Shown: positions 44,601-55,242 of the stretch, in pieces
Numbering within the stretch: the stretch's first letter is position 1
Layout: the number at the start of each line of letters is the position of its first letter
NCBI RefSeq assembly: GCF_026213295.1
Contig: NC_079415.1
Location: 22,220,639-22,284,638, forward strand
From: Gadus chalcogrammus
Lineage: Eukaryota; Chordata; Actinopteri; Gadiformes; Gadidae
Direction of reading: 5' to 3'
Length of the DNA stretch: 64,000 nt
Made by a program: the position numbers and the translations under genes
The notes under the pieces: generated by a model
The model's input: only the letters and a program-made list of their open reading frames with translations
Databases searched by the model: none
What the model was told of the DNA's origin: nothing

Positions 44601-46133
44601 GATAGCCTGCCTCACCTGGCCTGATGTAATGACAAGACTGGTAGCTAGGGGGAGTGGAGGGGGAAAGGGAGGGGGGGAGGGAGGGGAGGTGACTGGGTTG
44701 GGGGTAGGGGAGGTGAAGGAGTGGGGCACAGACTGACTCGCTGAGCTCACTGGGGCAGGGGTTGAGTCGAACCTATTGAAGAATAGGTTCAGCTCATTAG
44801 CACGTTCGTGCCCGCCCCCCACAGCTGGACCTGGCAGTCTGTGTCCCGTAATCTGCTTCATCCCATCCCACACCTCCTTGGCACTGTTCATTTCCAGCTT
44901 GCCCTCCAGCCTCTCCTTATAGCGGTTTTTGGCCGCCCTTAGTTCCCTTCTCAGCTCCTTCTGAACTGATTTTACTCCCTCTCTGTCTCCTGCCATGAAA
45001 GCCCTCTTCTTCCTGTTAAGTAGGATTTTAATGTTCTTATTAATCCAGGGTTTGTTGTTAGGAAAACAGCAGACCTTCTTGATGGGTACAACGCTGTCCT
45101 CACAGAACCTGATGTAATCCGTAATGCAATGGGAGAGTCCCTCAATGTCCTCTGCGTGGTCTTCCTGGAACAGATCCTAGGCTGTTCTCTGGAAGCAGTC
45201 CTGCAGGGCCTCCTCAGCCTCTCTAGACCACTGCTTCACAGTCCTGGTGGTAGCCGGCTGCTTGTTTATAACAGGCTTGTACACAGGTGTAAGGTGTATC
45301 AAGTTGTGGTCAGACTGGCCGAGGGGTGGGAGGGGAGAGGAGCTGTATGCCTCCCTCACATTGGCATAAAGACAGTCCAGAATTTTATTTCCTCTGGTTT
45401 TACATTTCACATACTGTGTGAAGCTGGTCAGAGTTTTGGAGAGAGAGACATGATTGAAGTCTCCGTTGATTATCATGAGCGCTGTGGGGTGCCGAGTCTG
45501 TCGTCTTGCGACGGTAGAGTGGATGACGTCACAGGTGCGCGCTGCCACTGCGGACGGTGGTACATACACAACAACAACGATGACGTGAGAGAACTCCCGA
45601 GGCAGATAGTATGGCCTCAATCCCACAGCTAACAGTTCGATATCTGGAGTACAGATGCTCTCCTTCACGGTAACATGTCCGGGGTTACACCATTTTGTGT
45701 TCACAAAGACGGCTAGACCCCCTCCTTTCTTCTTTCCGCTCAGTCATCCCCTGTCCGCTCTCGCTAGCGTGAAGCCAGCCAACTCGATAGCACAGTCCGG
45801 TATATTCCTATGTAGCCATGTCTCCGTGAAGCACAACAAACTACACTCCCGGTACACACACTGACCACTCACCAAGGCTGTTAGTTTGTCCGTTTTGTTG
45901 GCCAACGATCTCACGTTCCCCATCACGATAGATGGAAGGCAAGGTTTAAATCTCCTGTGCGTCTCCCGTCTCAACCTTGCCTTCGTTCCGGCTCTCGTTC
46001 CCCTCCGGTGTCTCCTAAGCTCCGCAGGTATGCCCGCGGGTTGGGCTCCAACGGCCCCGGCCGTTGGTCCCGGCCGGTACATCAGCAGCCCTTCCCTCGT
46101 ATGGGTAATCATTGTTTGGTCCACGAGTATCAC
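44598..46133 (-). pseudogene. LINE ORF2, APE-type endonuclease and linker
   Basis: From 46133 the minus strand reads a Pro/Gly/Arg-rich lead and then MGNVRSLANKTDKLTALVSG and CFTETWLH (catalytic Glu), the start of an APE-like endonuclease. A shift near 45745 moves to 45704-45177 with IINGDFNH (~45466-45443) and GQSDHNLIHL (SDH motif), the C-terminal catalytic elements. A stop after RTA and then 44996-44598 with coiled-coil and proline-rich linker lead to the RT part. The domain order EN-RT with no ORF1 seen fits a CR1/L2-like LINE. Three breaks make it dead. Confidence 0.82.
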
Positions 46134-46572
46134 AAATTACACTAAAAACTACACTAACACTAACTTAAACTAAGTTAGTGTTTAAAAGATTAAAGGCACC
46201 TTCCAGCGAATATCCGAAAGATGTCAAGTTGAAATAATAGTAGCAATTAGAAGAAAAAATAAGGAGGAACTGCTAGAGCTACTGCAACAGGCAGCCACCC
46301 TCGACGGCGCCATGGCAACAAATATTTAAAAAAATTACAAATATATTGCAATCTAGTTAATCATAATGCAGTTAATAGTTTAATATTCGACAAAAATCGA
46401 CTAACCTATATTTGAAATTATTAATTGCATCCCGTTTAACAATAATGCAATATATTAGCAAAGTTACCTGCAGTAAGTAGCAGCCCACCATTGGCAACTA
46501 CTACTACAATCAGGTGACAAAATGTATTTTTTAGTGATTTTTATGTTATTTTACATGATTTAATTCCAGAAA

Positions 46573-49157
46573 CAATTCCATGGTAACGTCTCTGCCACCA
46601 GTCGGTGAGTGTAACTTGTTGACGGTCCCTAAAACAGGTAGCAGCCAGAACGTAAATGACGTTGTTGCACAGACATCGATGGCGACAACATGTGTTTGTG
46701 ATTTTCGCGATACGCCGTCCTAAACCGTCCTCAACATACTAAGCCCGTAATGTATTGCACTTATGTTGATGAATCCGATTGGGTGGTAAACCGAATATCC
46801 GGCGAATATCAAACCGGAGGCTTACTTGCACCTGTTGAGGTGGCATGCTCCGGTAGAGCTGCTCTTTAGCATCGCACTAACCGGGGCTAACAGAGCCTGT
46901 CTCTTCCCGTCCTATTAACTGTACTTATGGGAGAGAGCCCGATTAAATCCGGATATTTTAATAAATTGGGTGTTATAGGTTTAAACAAAATGTCCGAGTT
47001 ATTTGAATGACAGAAGCTCCGCTAGCTCGATGCTAAAGTGCTAACCGGAGCTAACAGCCTGTCCCCTCCCGCCCTATTAACTGTATTTATGGCTATGCCT
47101 TTTTCTCTTTTCAATATGACCAAACACTGGCCAGAGGATCAGCATCCTTTTTTAACTAATAAACAAAATAATCTTTGAGTTCTTCATGTTGTAGAAATGT
47201 TCATTAATTGACAGTCCTAATGTTTATTTTCTTGCCTTCTGATTCTTTATTACAGTATGGAAGGGGAGATTTGGAGGTACCTGGTCAGGTCTTGGTCAGC
47301 CTTCAAATCCCAGATGTGGAGACTGCAGGGATACCTCACAGAGAAGACACTAAAGAGTCATCTCTCATTCATCGAGTGGACTCATTGGTTTGCGAATGAC
47401 CACAAAGATGCTCCCATAGGCAGATTGCTGCATGGCATTCACCGCTTATTCAAATTGAAGAGGTTGAAGCAGTCTTCCTTGTGGTCACTTGCCATAACAA
47501 TGTCATGTGTTTTATGAAAACACCATCAGTAACATTTAAATTGAGTTGATATGGACGGCTCTTTTTTTTGTCAGATTTCTTCAGTGTTCAGTGCCCGTTT
47601 GTGAGATATGCATTGTTTGAAAGATAAGCCTTTGATTTTGTTTAATTTTAATATGCCTTTTAATATTTTAATAACAGTGGTTTGGGGTTTTATAACAACA
47701 ATTAAAGTGCTTAACTACTGGTGAACGATGTGACAGAACATATATGGTTTGTGTTGATTGCATGGAAAAGGGAATAACCAGTTACAACTTATATGGTAAG
47801 AGCCTGGTAAAACAAACTAGGCTTCCTTTTACAGTACAGTTTCAGCTTACTTACTGGGTAAATTGTCGTGTTTTACTTGGTAACGTTGCAGAACGTACAT
47901 GGTACAAGTTTGTGTTGACTGCATGGAAAAGGGAATAATGTATTACAAATTATATGGTAAGAACCTGGTAATACCATGGAAATAAACGAGGCTTCCTTTT
48001 ACAGTAGTTTCAGCTTAATTACTGGGTAAATTGTCGTGTTTTACTTGGTAACGTTGCAGAACGTACATGGTACAAGTTTGTGTTGACTGCATGGAAAAGG
48101 GAATAATGTATTACACATTATATGGTAAGAACCTGGTAATACCATGGAAACAAACGAGGCTTCCTTTTACAGCACAGTTTCAGCTTAATTACTGGGTAAA
48201 TTGTCGTGTTTTACTTGGTAACGTCGCAGAACGTACATGGTACAAGTTTGTGTTGACTGCATGGAAAAGGGAATAATGTATTACAAATTATATGGTAAGA
48301 ACCTGGTAATACCATGGAAATAAACAAGGCTTCCTTTATAGTACAGTTTCAGCTTAATTACTGGGTAAATTGGTGTGTTTTACTTGGTAATGTCGCAGAA
48401 CGTACATGGTACAAGTTTGTCTTGACTGCATGGATAATGGAATGTATCTATTTTTAATTATATGGTAAGAACCTGATAATACCATGGAAACAAACGGCTT
48501 TGTACCCAGTATTTAAGAAGATGTACCATAACACTAGAGGAAAACGTTTCCTGCAGAGGTTGTTACCAGGTAAGTAATTCCATAGTGGTAAATCGAATAA
48601 ACCCTTTCTAAATGGGTGCAGCTACGAATAATAACTAAGAAAAAGTATTTTATTGGAAAGCACTATGCTCATTTCTAGATAGTACATCATTAAACTTGGG
48701 CTGTTAACAACATAAACCTTGGATAATAGGTGTTTATAAGAATTGGTTGCCTAATTTCCTAGGAAGTACACAATATCAGAGTTATTACCAACCTAAAACA
48801 GTTAGGGAAGAAATTTGGGAGGAGGCACTACACGCTACTTAGTTGAGTTGATGGGTAATAGTGGAGGTTTTACTTAGTACTTCAGCTGTAATTCCTCTGT
48901 ATTTACCTTCTTATTACCAGTGGTAATTACACAGTAATACACTATAATTTACCGGATATTTCCTCTGTATTTACCTTCTTATTACCAGTGGTAATTACCC
49001 AGTAATACACTATGATTTATCATGTATTTGCTGGGTAACTACCTCTGTATTTACCTTCTTATTACCAGTGGTAATTACCCAGTAATACACTATGATTTAC
49101 CATGCATGTACAGGGTAAATACCTAGTAATTAGGGGACTGTAAAAGGAAGGGTTACC
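46573..49157 (-). repeat. Right inverted arm of the 13-kb transposon
   Basis: Reverse complement of the left arm including the part beyond Gypsy-D. It carries about five ~168-bp units (47735-48500) against four on the left, and three ~80-bp units (48890-49130). The uninterrupted sequence at 46780-46800 is the empty site for Gypsy-D. Confidence 0.9.
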
Positions 49158-49401
49158 AAATCCTGTTAGGGGAAACTGTATGGTCTCAAATGTGACAAAC
49201 CGCAGGATCGGCATGGACACTTCCAACATGCCCCGAGCCTGGTTCTGTTTTAAATGTGGAGAAGATGGCCACATTGCCGCCCTATATTTAAACGAGCCAA
49301 ACCCTGCTGCTGTACACCAGAAGAACCTTGAGCTCAGGGAAAGACGCGACCAATGGAGGATGCAGCATCAGGGCCAGCCCGAGTTCTCGTTAAACCGGTA
49401 A
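49158..49401 (+). pseudogene. gag: Gypsy-C gag, zinc-knuckle end
   Basis: Continues the gag frame after the duplicated AAATCCTG. The knuckle reads CFKCGEDGHIAALY at about 49246-49287: the last Cys is Tyr in this copy, whereas the inverted copy keeps Cys (62370 region). The tail HQKNLELRERRDQWRM leads to TAA at 49399-49401. Pol overlaps in the -1 frame. Confidence 0.85.
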
Positions 49402-49845
49402 GGGCTTCTGCTGCGGGACGTTCAGAAGCCGTGCACCCCCCTTCATCTAGTTCCATTTCAACCAACCTGAAAGCAAATGTAGTCAGGGCCGAACAATATG
49501 CCCAGAATGGCTCACACCTCGACTATAGACCCTTACCCCATGGTCTTGTTGGGCCACGTTGCAGCACGACAGCCCTTGTTGAAGGCTACCAGTGTAAATG
49601 TATTTTAGACACCGGGTCGCAGGTTACTACGGTCTCAGAGACCTTTTATTCAGACCAACTCTCATCCTTCCCTGTTGAACCTATAAACTCACTGCTTGAG
49701 ATTTTGGGTGCTGGGGGCCAGCGTGTCCCTTACATAGGTTGCACCCAAGTCCTTATATCACTCCCATAGAGTGTTACTGGCATAGACGAGAAGGAATGGG
49801 ATGAAACCCCCTTTAAGGAGAGGCCCCGGCCGATTCACCCATGTG
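49353..49845 (+). pseudogene. pol: Gypsy-C pol, protease part
   Basis: The frame is -1 relative to gag and overlaps its end by ~50 bp, consistent with expression by frameshifting. Active site KCILDTGSQVTTVSETFY (about 49590-49645), then GAGGQRVPYIGC. The open frame ends at TAG 49767-49769; similarity to copy 2 continues to GTGATAG, where the solo LTR is inserted. Confidence 0.85.
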
Positions 49846-49849
49846 ATAG

Positions 49850-50507
49850 TGAAGGGAAAAACGGTCTGTCTAGTTACTGGATCAGATAAAATGAGACGGA
49901 GAGGTAATAAAGTCTATCGGCACGAGGACCTTGGATTTATTAAGTAAAGTGGCAACGGTTATACAGAGTCATAAAGCGTGAGAAATCGAATATGTCTAAG
50001 TCCCTAATCAGCGCTGATGGTTCGTCCAGAGCTTCGCCTCCGTGGAAGGTCTGCTTCAGAAGAAGGTGGTCATGAGTCCCTGTGTGATACAGTTTTATAC
50101 TGTATCCTCCTCTCGATGAGGTGTGTGTGGTTCTGTGTGTTTTTGCTTGACCTTGGCTCTCAGGCCCTGGTGTATGCAAGTGTATCTTCTTGTGTTCCTA
50201 CTAACGGGGAAGAGCTCCTCAGTGTCTCCTTTGTTCTCGAAGTATCTCTTGTGTGCTCGAAGTATCTCTTGTGTGATCGAAGTATCTCTTGTGTGATGAA
50301 TTAATGTGGCTCTCCCGTTAGTGTCTACCATTTGCCTGCTTGGGAAATGGGGCCTTGGCTCTGGCCTTGACCTGACTATATTATCATGTTTGTGTTATGT
50401 GTTAAAAGCTGACTATATTGTAACGTGACTGCCATGTGTTGTGCTCCTCAAGCTAGGGTGGGAGTTAGCTATATTTATATGTGCTCAGCAGGTTATTTTG
50501 CCCAACA
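49850..50507. repeat. Solo LTR in Gypsy-C copy 1
   Basis: 658 bp, TGAAGGGAAAAACGG…TTGCCCAACA (TG…CA), with 4-bp duplication ATAG (49846-49849, 50508-50511). Copy 2 lacks it: at 61805 the flanking sequences are joined directly. Inside, a 20-bp TCGAAGTATCTCTTGTGTG unit occurs three times at 50239-50297. The family of the parent element is unknown. Confidence 0.9.
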
Positions 50508-51566
50508 ATAGAGAGGCTGTTAAGCAGCATCTTCGAGAGCGAAGATGGGAATCAGAGAGCCCGTTTGCTTCCCCTATGGTAGTGGTGAAAAAGAAAAACG
50601 GGAAGATCAGACTGTGTGTGGACTATCGGAAACTGAACATGCATACTATCAAGGACGCGTACGCTCTTCCCAATATCAAAGAAACCTTCTCGGCCCTTAG
50701 TGGAGCTAAATGGTTTTCCGTTATGGATCTCAAGTCCGGTTATTATCAAGTTGAACTTGCCGAAGAAGACAAACACAAGACCGCATTCACATGCCCGCTG
50801 GGTTTTTGGGAATTTAACCGCATGCCACAGGGCGTTACCAATGCACCCTCCACATTCCAGCGGTTAATGGAGAGATGTGTGGGAGATCTGCACCTGAACG
50901 AAGTCTTGGTCTTCCTAGACGATCTGATTGTCTTCTCAGACACCTTGGAGGAGCACGAAAACAGGTTGATGAAGGTGCTGAACAGACTCAAGGACTACGG
51001 GCTGAAGTTGTCCCCGGACAAATGTCACTTCTTTCAGTCTTCCGTGAAATATCTGGGCCACATTGTAGATGCTCGTGGCGTCCACACTGACCCTGAGAAG
51101 ATATCGGCCTTAAAAGACTGGCCCAGGCCCACCAATCGTAAAGAGCTAAAGTGCTTCTTAGGCTTTGCGGGGTACTACAGGCGCTTCGTACAAGGCTATT
51201 TGAAAATAGCAAAGCAGTTGAATGGCCTCACTGCTGGCTATGTGGCTACAAGGAAAAGGGGAAAGGACTATAAGAAGCAAAAACCTCACACTTCAGTGAG
51301 CCCCAGCCAGCCTTTCGGAAGTGAATGGACACAGGACTGTGAAACCGCTTTCAGAACACTCATAGACAGGTTGACCTCAGCACCTGTACTGGCTTTCTCC
51401 AATCCTAAACTCCCTTACGTTCTTCACACAGACGCCTGTGGAGAAGGCCTTGGTGCAGCCATTTACCAAAAGCATGAAGGGACACTTAGGGCCATAGCCT
51501 ATGCTAGCCGAGGGCTATCGAAAAGTGAACGCAACTACCCAACGCACAAGCTTGAATACTTAGCAC
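50508..51566 (+). pseudogene. pol: Gypsy-C pol, RT and RNase H start
   Basis: Open frame with VVVKKKNGKIRLCVDYRKLN, LKSGYYQVELAEEDKHKTAF, PQGVTNAPSTFQRLM, VFLDDLIVFSD (catalytic FLDD, ~50910-50942), LGHIVDARGV, LGFAGYYRRFVQGY, and RNase H HTDACGEGLGAAIYQ (~51427-51471) up to KLEYLAL, where the hAT is inserted. Twenty-odd bases before RT differ from copy 2 (the LEAGII segment is deleted here). The RT frame itself is open. Confidence 0.88.
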
Positions 51567-54248
51567 TAGGGATGGGCATAATTAATCGATGCTCGATAAT
51601 TGATCGTTAAGAAATGCGTCGATCAATTTATATTGTTATCGATCAAAAGGACGGAGAAATAACAAATCTAACCACCAGGGCGCAATGTTTTATTATTTCT
51701 AAGGACAAAAACGGAACAGCCAAATGAGCGGCAGTTGACTTGTGACGCAGCTCATTTGGAAACTTGCCAGCAAAGCAAGATTAGCCTAAACATGAAGCGG
51801 TCCAAGCGAAGTGTTGCGTGGGACCACTTCGATTTAAAAAACTGAGACGTTCACTGTACACACTGTGATGCCGTGTAAAAGTATAATTCCGCGACGACTA
51901 CTATGATGTATCACTTGAAAAACGCACATCCGACCTTGTTGGCCGGCAGTTCATCCTCCTCTCAACCTACCATCACCTCGGTCCTAGCTAGGAGGAGCTG
52001 CGACTCACAGCGGGCAGATAAAATTACTAAAGGAATCTGCAAGTTCATTCAGACAGACATGCTGCCTATAAGTGTAGTTGAAGGCAAAGGTTTTGGGAAT
52101 CTGATGGATATAATGGAACCAGCCTATCACATTCCATCACGGCGCACAGTCACCAGACTCATTGAAACGCAGTATGAAGAAAGAAAAGAGGAGTTGTTTA
52201 AAAAGTTGGCCACAGCTGAGAGTGTTGCTCTCACGACAGACTGCTGGACAGCTTTAACAGCTGAGAGCTATATTACCATCACTTGCCACTACATCGGCGA
52301 TGACTGGGAAATGAACTCGGCTGTCCTGTTAACAGAAAGCCTGCCAGGCCGTCACACAGCCGACTGTCTCGCGGATAAATTGAATGGGGCTGTGGAGCAG
52401 TGGGGAATTGAAGGCCGAGTAATCGCCTGTGTACATGATAACGCGGCCAATATAGTCGCTGCTAACCGTCCAACCAGAGTCAGCTGGGTTTCCGTTGCCT
52501 GCTTTGCCCACACCCTCCAGCTGGCCATAAATGACGGCTTTGCACTTTACCTGAATCGGGTAATCTCCGCGGCTGGCAAACTGGTTGGTCACTTTAACCA
52601 CAGCACAGTTGCCAGCAAAGCGCTGCAAAAAAAACAAGAACAAATGGCCATCCCAAGCCACCGGCTTATTCAATCATGTAAAACACGTTGGAACTCGGTC
52701 TGTGAAATGTTCGATCGGCTGGTGGAGCAACGGTGGGCTGTTGCTGCTGTCCTGTCGGACCGCACCGTGACCAAGCTCCAGGACGCCAGAATCCTGGAGC
52801 TGAAAGATGAGCATTGGCAGCTGATGGAGGAAATGCAGCCTGTGCTGAGAGCACTAAAGTGTGCCACCACCATCATGTCTGCGGAGAAGGACGTCTCCAT
52901 CTCCAACACTTATCCGATCACCTTCGGACTCATCAATGCCCATCTGATGCGCAAAGAAGGAGACGGGCCCAAGGTTATCGAGTTCAAAACTAAAGTGCGG
53001 TCCTCCCTCAGCACCCGAATGAATGTAAGCTACATTTAGTTAAGTTTCAATATGCCCAATAGCAAAAATGTTACGAGTAATAAGAATTACAACATAGCCT
53101 ATACTTACATGCCTCTTATTGGTTTTCCATTTAGCATTATAGATGCACAATTATTTCTGATTATTGATTTCCCCGCATCATTTATTTTCAGGTTCAGTCT
53201 GCTGAATTTGTATCATCGGCCCCCATGCTTTCAGCAATGCTGGACCCTCGTCACAAGCACCTGAGCTTTCTGACACCTGCACAGACAGTAGTTGCTCATG
53301 CGAAATTAGTTGAACTGGGAGAGGCAGTGGAGACAGGCCAGGAGGCTATCGAGCAGGCTGGGGGGCACGCGGACGAAGGGAGCGCAAACACTGGAGCGGC
53401 CGCAGCCGCCACACAGGCATCCGCTATGGCACTTCTCCTCGGGGAGCAGTACTCCATTATACTGGACACTGGCATTGACACAGAGGTATAACTTTCTGAA
53501 GGATACCCCCCCACCCCTGGATTGCAACCCTGCCGACTGGTGGAAAGTGAATGGAAGAAGGTTCCCCAGGCTGTCAAAGTTAGCGCGACAATACCTCTGC
53601 ATCCCCGCAACTTCGGTCCCGTCAGAGCGTGTGTTTTCTGCTGCTGGACTGACAGTTACAAGGCTGCGTTCGCGTCTGACCCCCGAGCATGTTAACATGC
53701 TTATATTCCTAAACAAAAATATGTAGGCTGGAGTTACTGTATGCTATGGACAGTAGGGACAGTCACCACCGTATGTGAGTCGCTCTTTTTTTTCTTAATG
53801 TGTTGTCTCTCGCTCCGCTTTTCTTTCGGCTTGGTGCCTCTTGGAGTCATTACATTTTGCCAAAACTGTGATATTTTAGCAACAAGTTCAGCCTTATATA
53901 TGTTCAATAAGGTATTGCTTTTAGATAGACTAGTTCATGCAATTGTTTGTAAATGGGTGGCTCATCTTTTTGTTGCGAGCCTTTTCCGCGCGCCGGCTGC
54001 AGCCTATAGGCATTATATGTCGGCCTTTTTCCCCCCTTTTTTTCTTCAAGTTAACTGTATTGTATTAATGTTGGCCCATACATTATTGTTGGAATAAAGA
54101 TTTCATTGATAAAAACATGCTGCATTTTGTATTTTCTACCAACGGAATTTCAATATAGCCTATAGAAAAGAGTTAATGATTAATCGATAATTGATCGATA
54201 ACTCTAGCGATGCTCGATCAAGGAAATTTCTTCAAATGCCCATCCCTA
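51567..54248 (+). mobile_element. hAT element, copy 1 (ZBED-like), near complete
   Basis: TAGGGATGGGCATAATTAATC at 51567 and …AAATGCCCATCCCTA at 54248 are terminal inverted repeats; exact 8-bp duplication CTTAGCAC (51559-51566, 54249-54256) within the RNase H codons of Gypsy-C. Subterminal TTAATCGAT motifs on both ends. Encodes one two-exon transposase. Confidence 0.95.
51793..53726 (+). pseudogene. hAT transposase, copy 1
   Basis: From ATG 51793 (MKRSKRSVAWDHFDL) a BED finger is recognisable (CTHC … HLKNAH) but is cut by TGA and TAA near 51845 and 51877. From 51903 the frame is open to the donor AAT/GTAAGC at 53024: catalytic-region motifs TTDCWTALTAESYITITCHY, CVHDNAANIV, CFAHTLQLAIND, CKTRWNSVCEMFDRL. 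Intron 53025-53191 ends TTTTCAG. Exon 2 from 53192 reads MLDPRHKHLSFL; a 2-bp loss near 53487 shifts frame, and the dimerisation end ([31 protein letters not shown]) stops at 53724-53726. Copy 2 keeps the frame at 53487. Confidence 0.9.
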
Positions 54249-55242
54249 CTTAGCACTGAAGTGGGCTGTGTGTGAGAAGTTCCATGATTATCTGTATGGT
54301 ACAGAATTCACAGTCCTTACTGACAACAATCCTCTCACCTATGTGTTGACCTCTGCAAAACTCGATTTAGCAGGTCACCGCTGGTTAGCAGCTCAGTATC
54401 GGCCTGGTAATACAAATCAAGATGCAGATGGGCTGTCAAGGCACCCCCAGGAACCCTCACAAGAAGACGATGCTTTCCTCCAGGAAAAAGAGAGGATCGA
54501 GGAGCTTCGTCAACGTGTGCTGGACGGGAATCACAAAGTACTCTCACTGCCCTCTGCCAAAGACACTCAGTGAGACTGGAGCCCTGTGAATACCCCCCGG
54601 AACCCCCCGCCTTAGCAGAGTCCCTAGCGGTGGACCCCTCCGCCATTCCCCTGAGTTACACCTGCCTTGCACCAAAAACTGTTCCTGGGATGACTCAAGA
54701 GGATTGGCACAATTCACAGAGGGAAGACCTGTCCATAAGGCGGGTCATCCAACTCATTGAGAGAGACACTAAGCCCTCGTTCAGAGAGACTAAGTTAGAG
54801 CTACCGGAGGTGAGGCTCTTCCTCAGAGAGTGGAATCGACTTGAACTCAAAGACGGAGTCCTGTTCAGGAGGTATGTTGACAGAGGAACAGAAGGCTATG
54901 AGTTAGTCTTACCCGAGAAATACAGAGCCAAAGCACTAGAAGGTGTTCATGATGAAGTGGGGCACCTCGGATTTGAGCGCGCCCTTCACCTGGCCCGCGC
55001 CCGATTTTACTGGCCAAAGATGGCTCATGCAGTCGATGTGAAGTGTCACACATGTGAGAGGTGTTTCAGAAGGAAAACAAACCCTGAGAGGGCTGCCCCA
55101 ATGATGAACATCAGTACAAGTTACCCCCTTGAATTAGTCTGCATGACTATTGACTATTTGTCTATCGAACCAGACAACAAAGATACAAGAAAGGTATTGG
55201 TGATTACAGACCATTTCACTAAGTTTGCTGTGGCAATTCCCT
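54249..55242 (+). pseudogene. pol: Gypsy-C pol, RNase H end and integrase start
   Basis: Resumes LALKWAVCEKFHDYLYG, TDNNPLTYVLTSAKL, then a shift at about 54575. The HHCC finger is present (HDEVGHLGFERALHLAR … CHTCERCFRRK, ~54945-55075) followed by the core start (CMTIDYLSIEPDN, ITDHFTKFAVAIP). Similarity to copy 2 ends at AATTCCC (55242); the catalytic D-35-E part is missing and a foreign coding segment begins. Confidence 0.85.

Larger units (their letters stand above)
42945..46317 (-). mobile_element. LINE (CR1/L2-type non-LTR retrotransposon), near full length
   Basis: Minus-strand element: the 5' end near 46317 (GGCGCCGTCGAGGGTGGC), endonuclease, RT, and a 3' end GGGATTAATAAAG followed by a short CGTAT-rich tail at 42945-42985. 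A likely target duplication ACAAATAT lies on both sides (42937-42944, 46318-46325). About 3.4 kb. It entered the loop region between the two arms of the 13-kb transposon. Confidence 0.85.
36030..49157. mobile_element. 13.1-kb DNA transposon with >2 kb inverted arms
   Basis: It begins GGTAACCCTTCCTTTTACAG and ends with the exact reverse complement; the 8-bp duplication AAATCCTG is perfect (36022-36029, 49158-49165) and removing the element restores the gag frame. The arms (36030-38102 plus 42704-42920, and 46573-49157) are inverted copies containing ~80-bp and ~168-bp internal tandem repeats. No transposase is visible; the coding content belongs to Gypsy-D and a LINE that inserted later. An 8-bp duplication is compatible with hAT, P or KDZ superfamilies; I cannot choose. 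Non-autonomous. Confidence 0.88.
34486..55242 (+). mobile_element. Gypsy-C copy 1: PNMA-like Ty3/gypsy, split by four insertions
   Basis: Pieces in order: remnant of the 5' LTR (34486-34575, cut by the ERV), tRNA-Arg type primer site (34580-34597), gag (34661-36029), a 13.1 kb transposon (36030-49157), end of gag and protease (49158-49849), a solo LTR (49850-50507), RT and start of RNase H (50508-51566), a hAT (51567-54248), rest of RNase H and integrase up to about 55242. The remaining integrase and 3' LTR are absent. A second copy in reverse orientation lies at 57396-62393. Confidence 0.88.
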
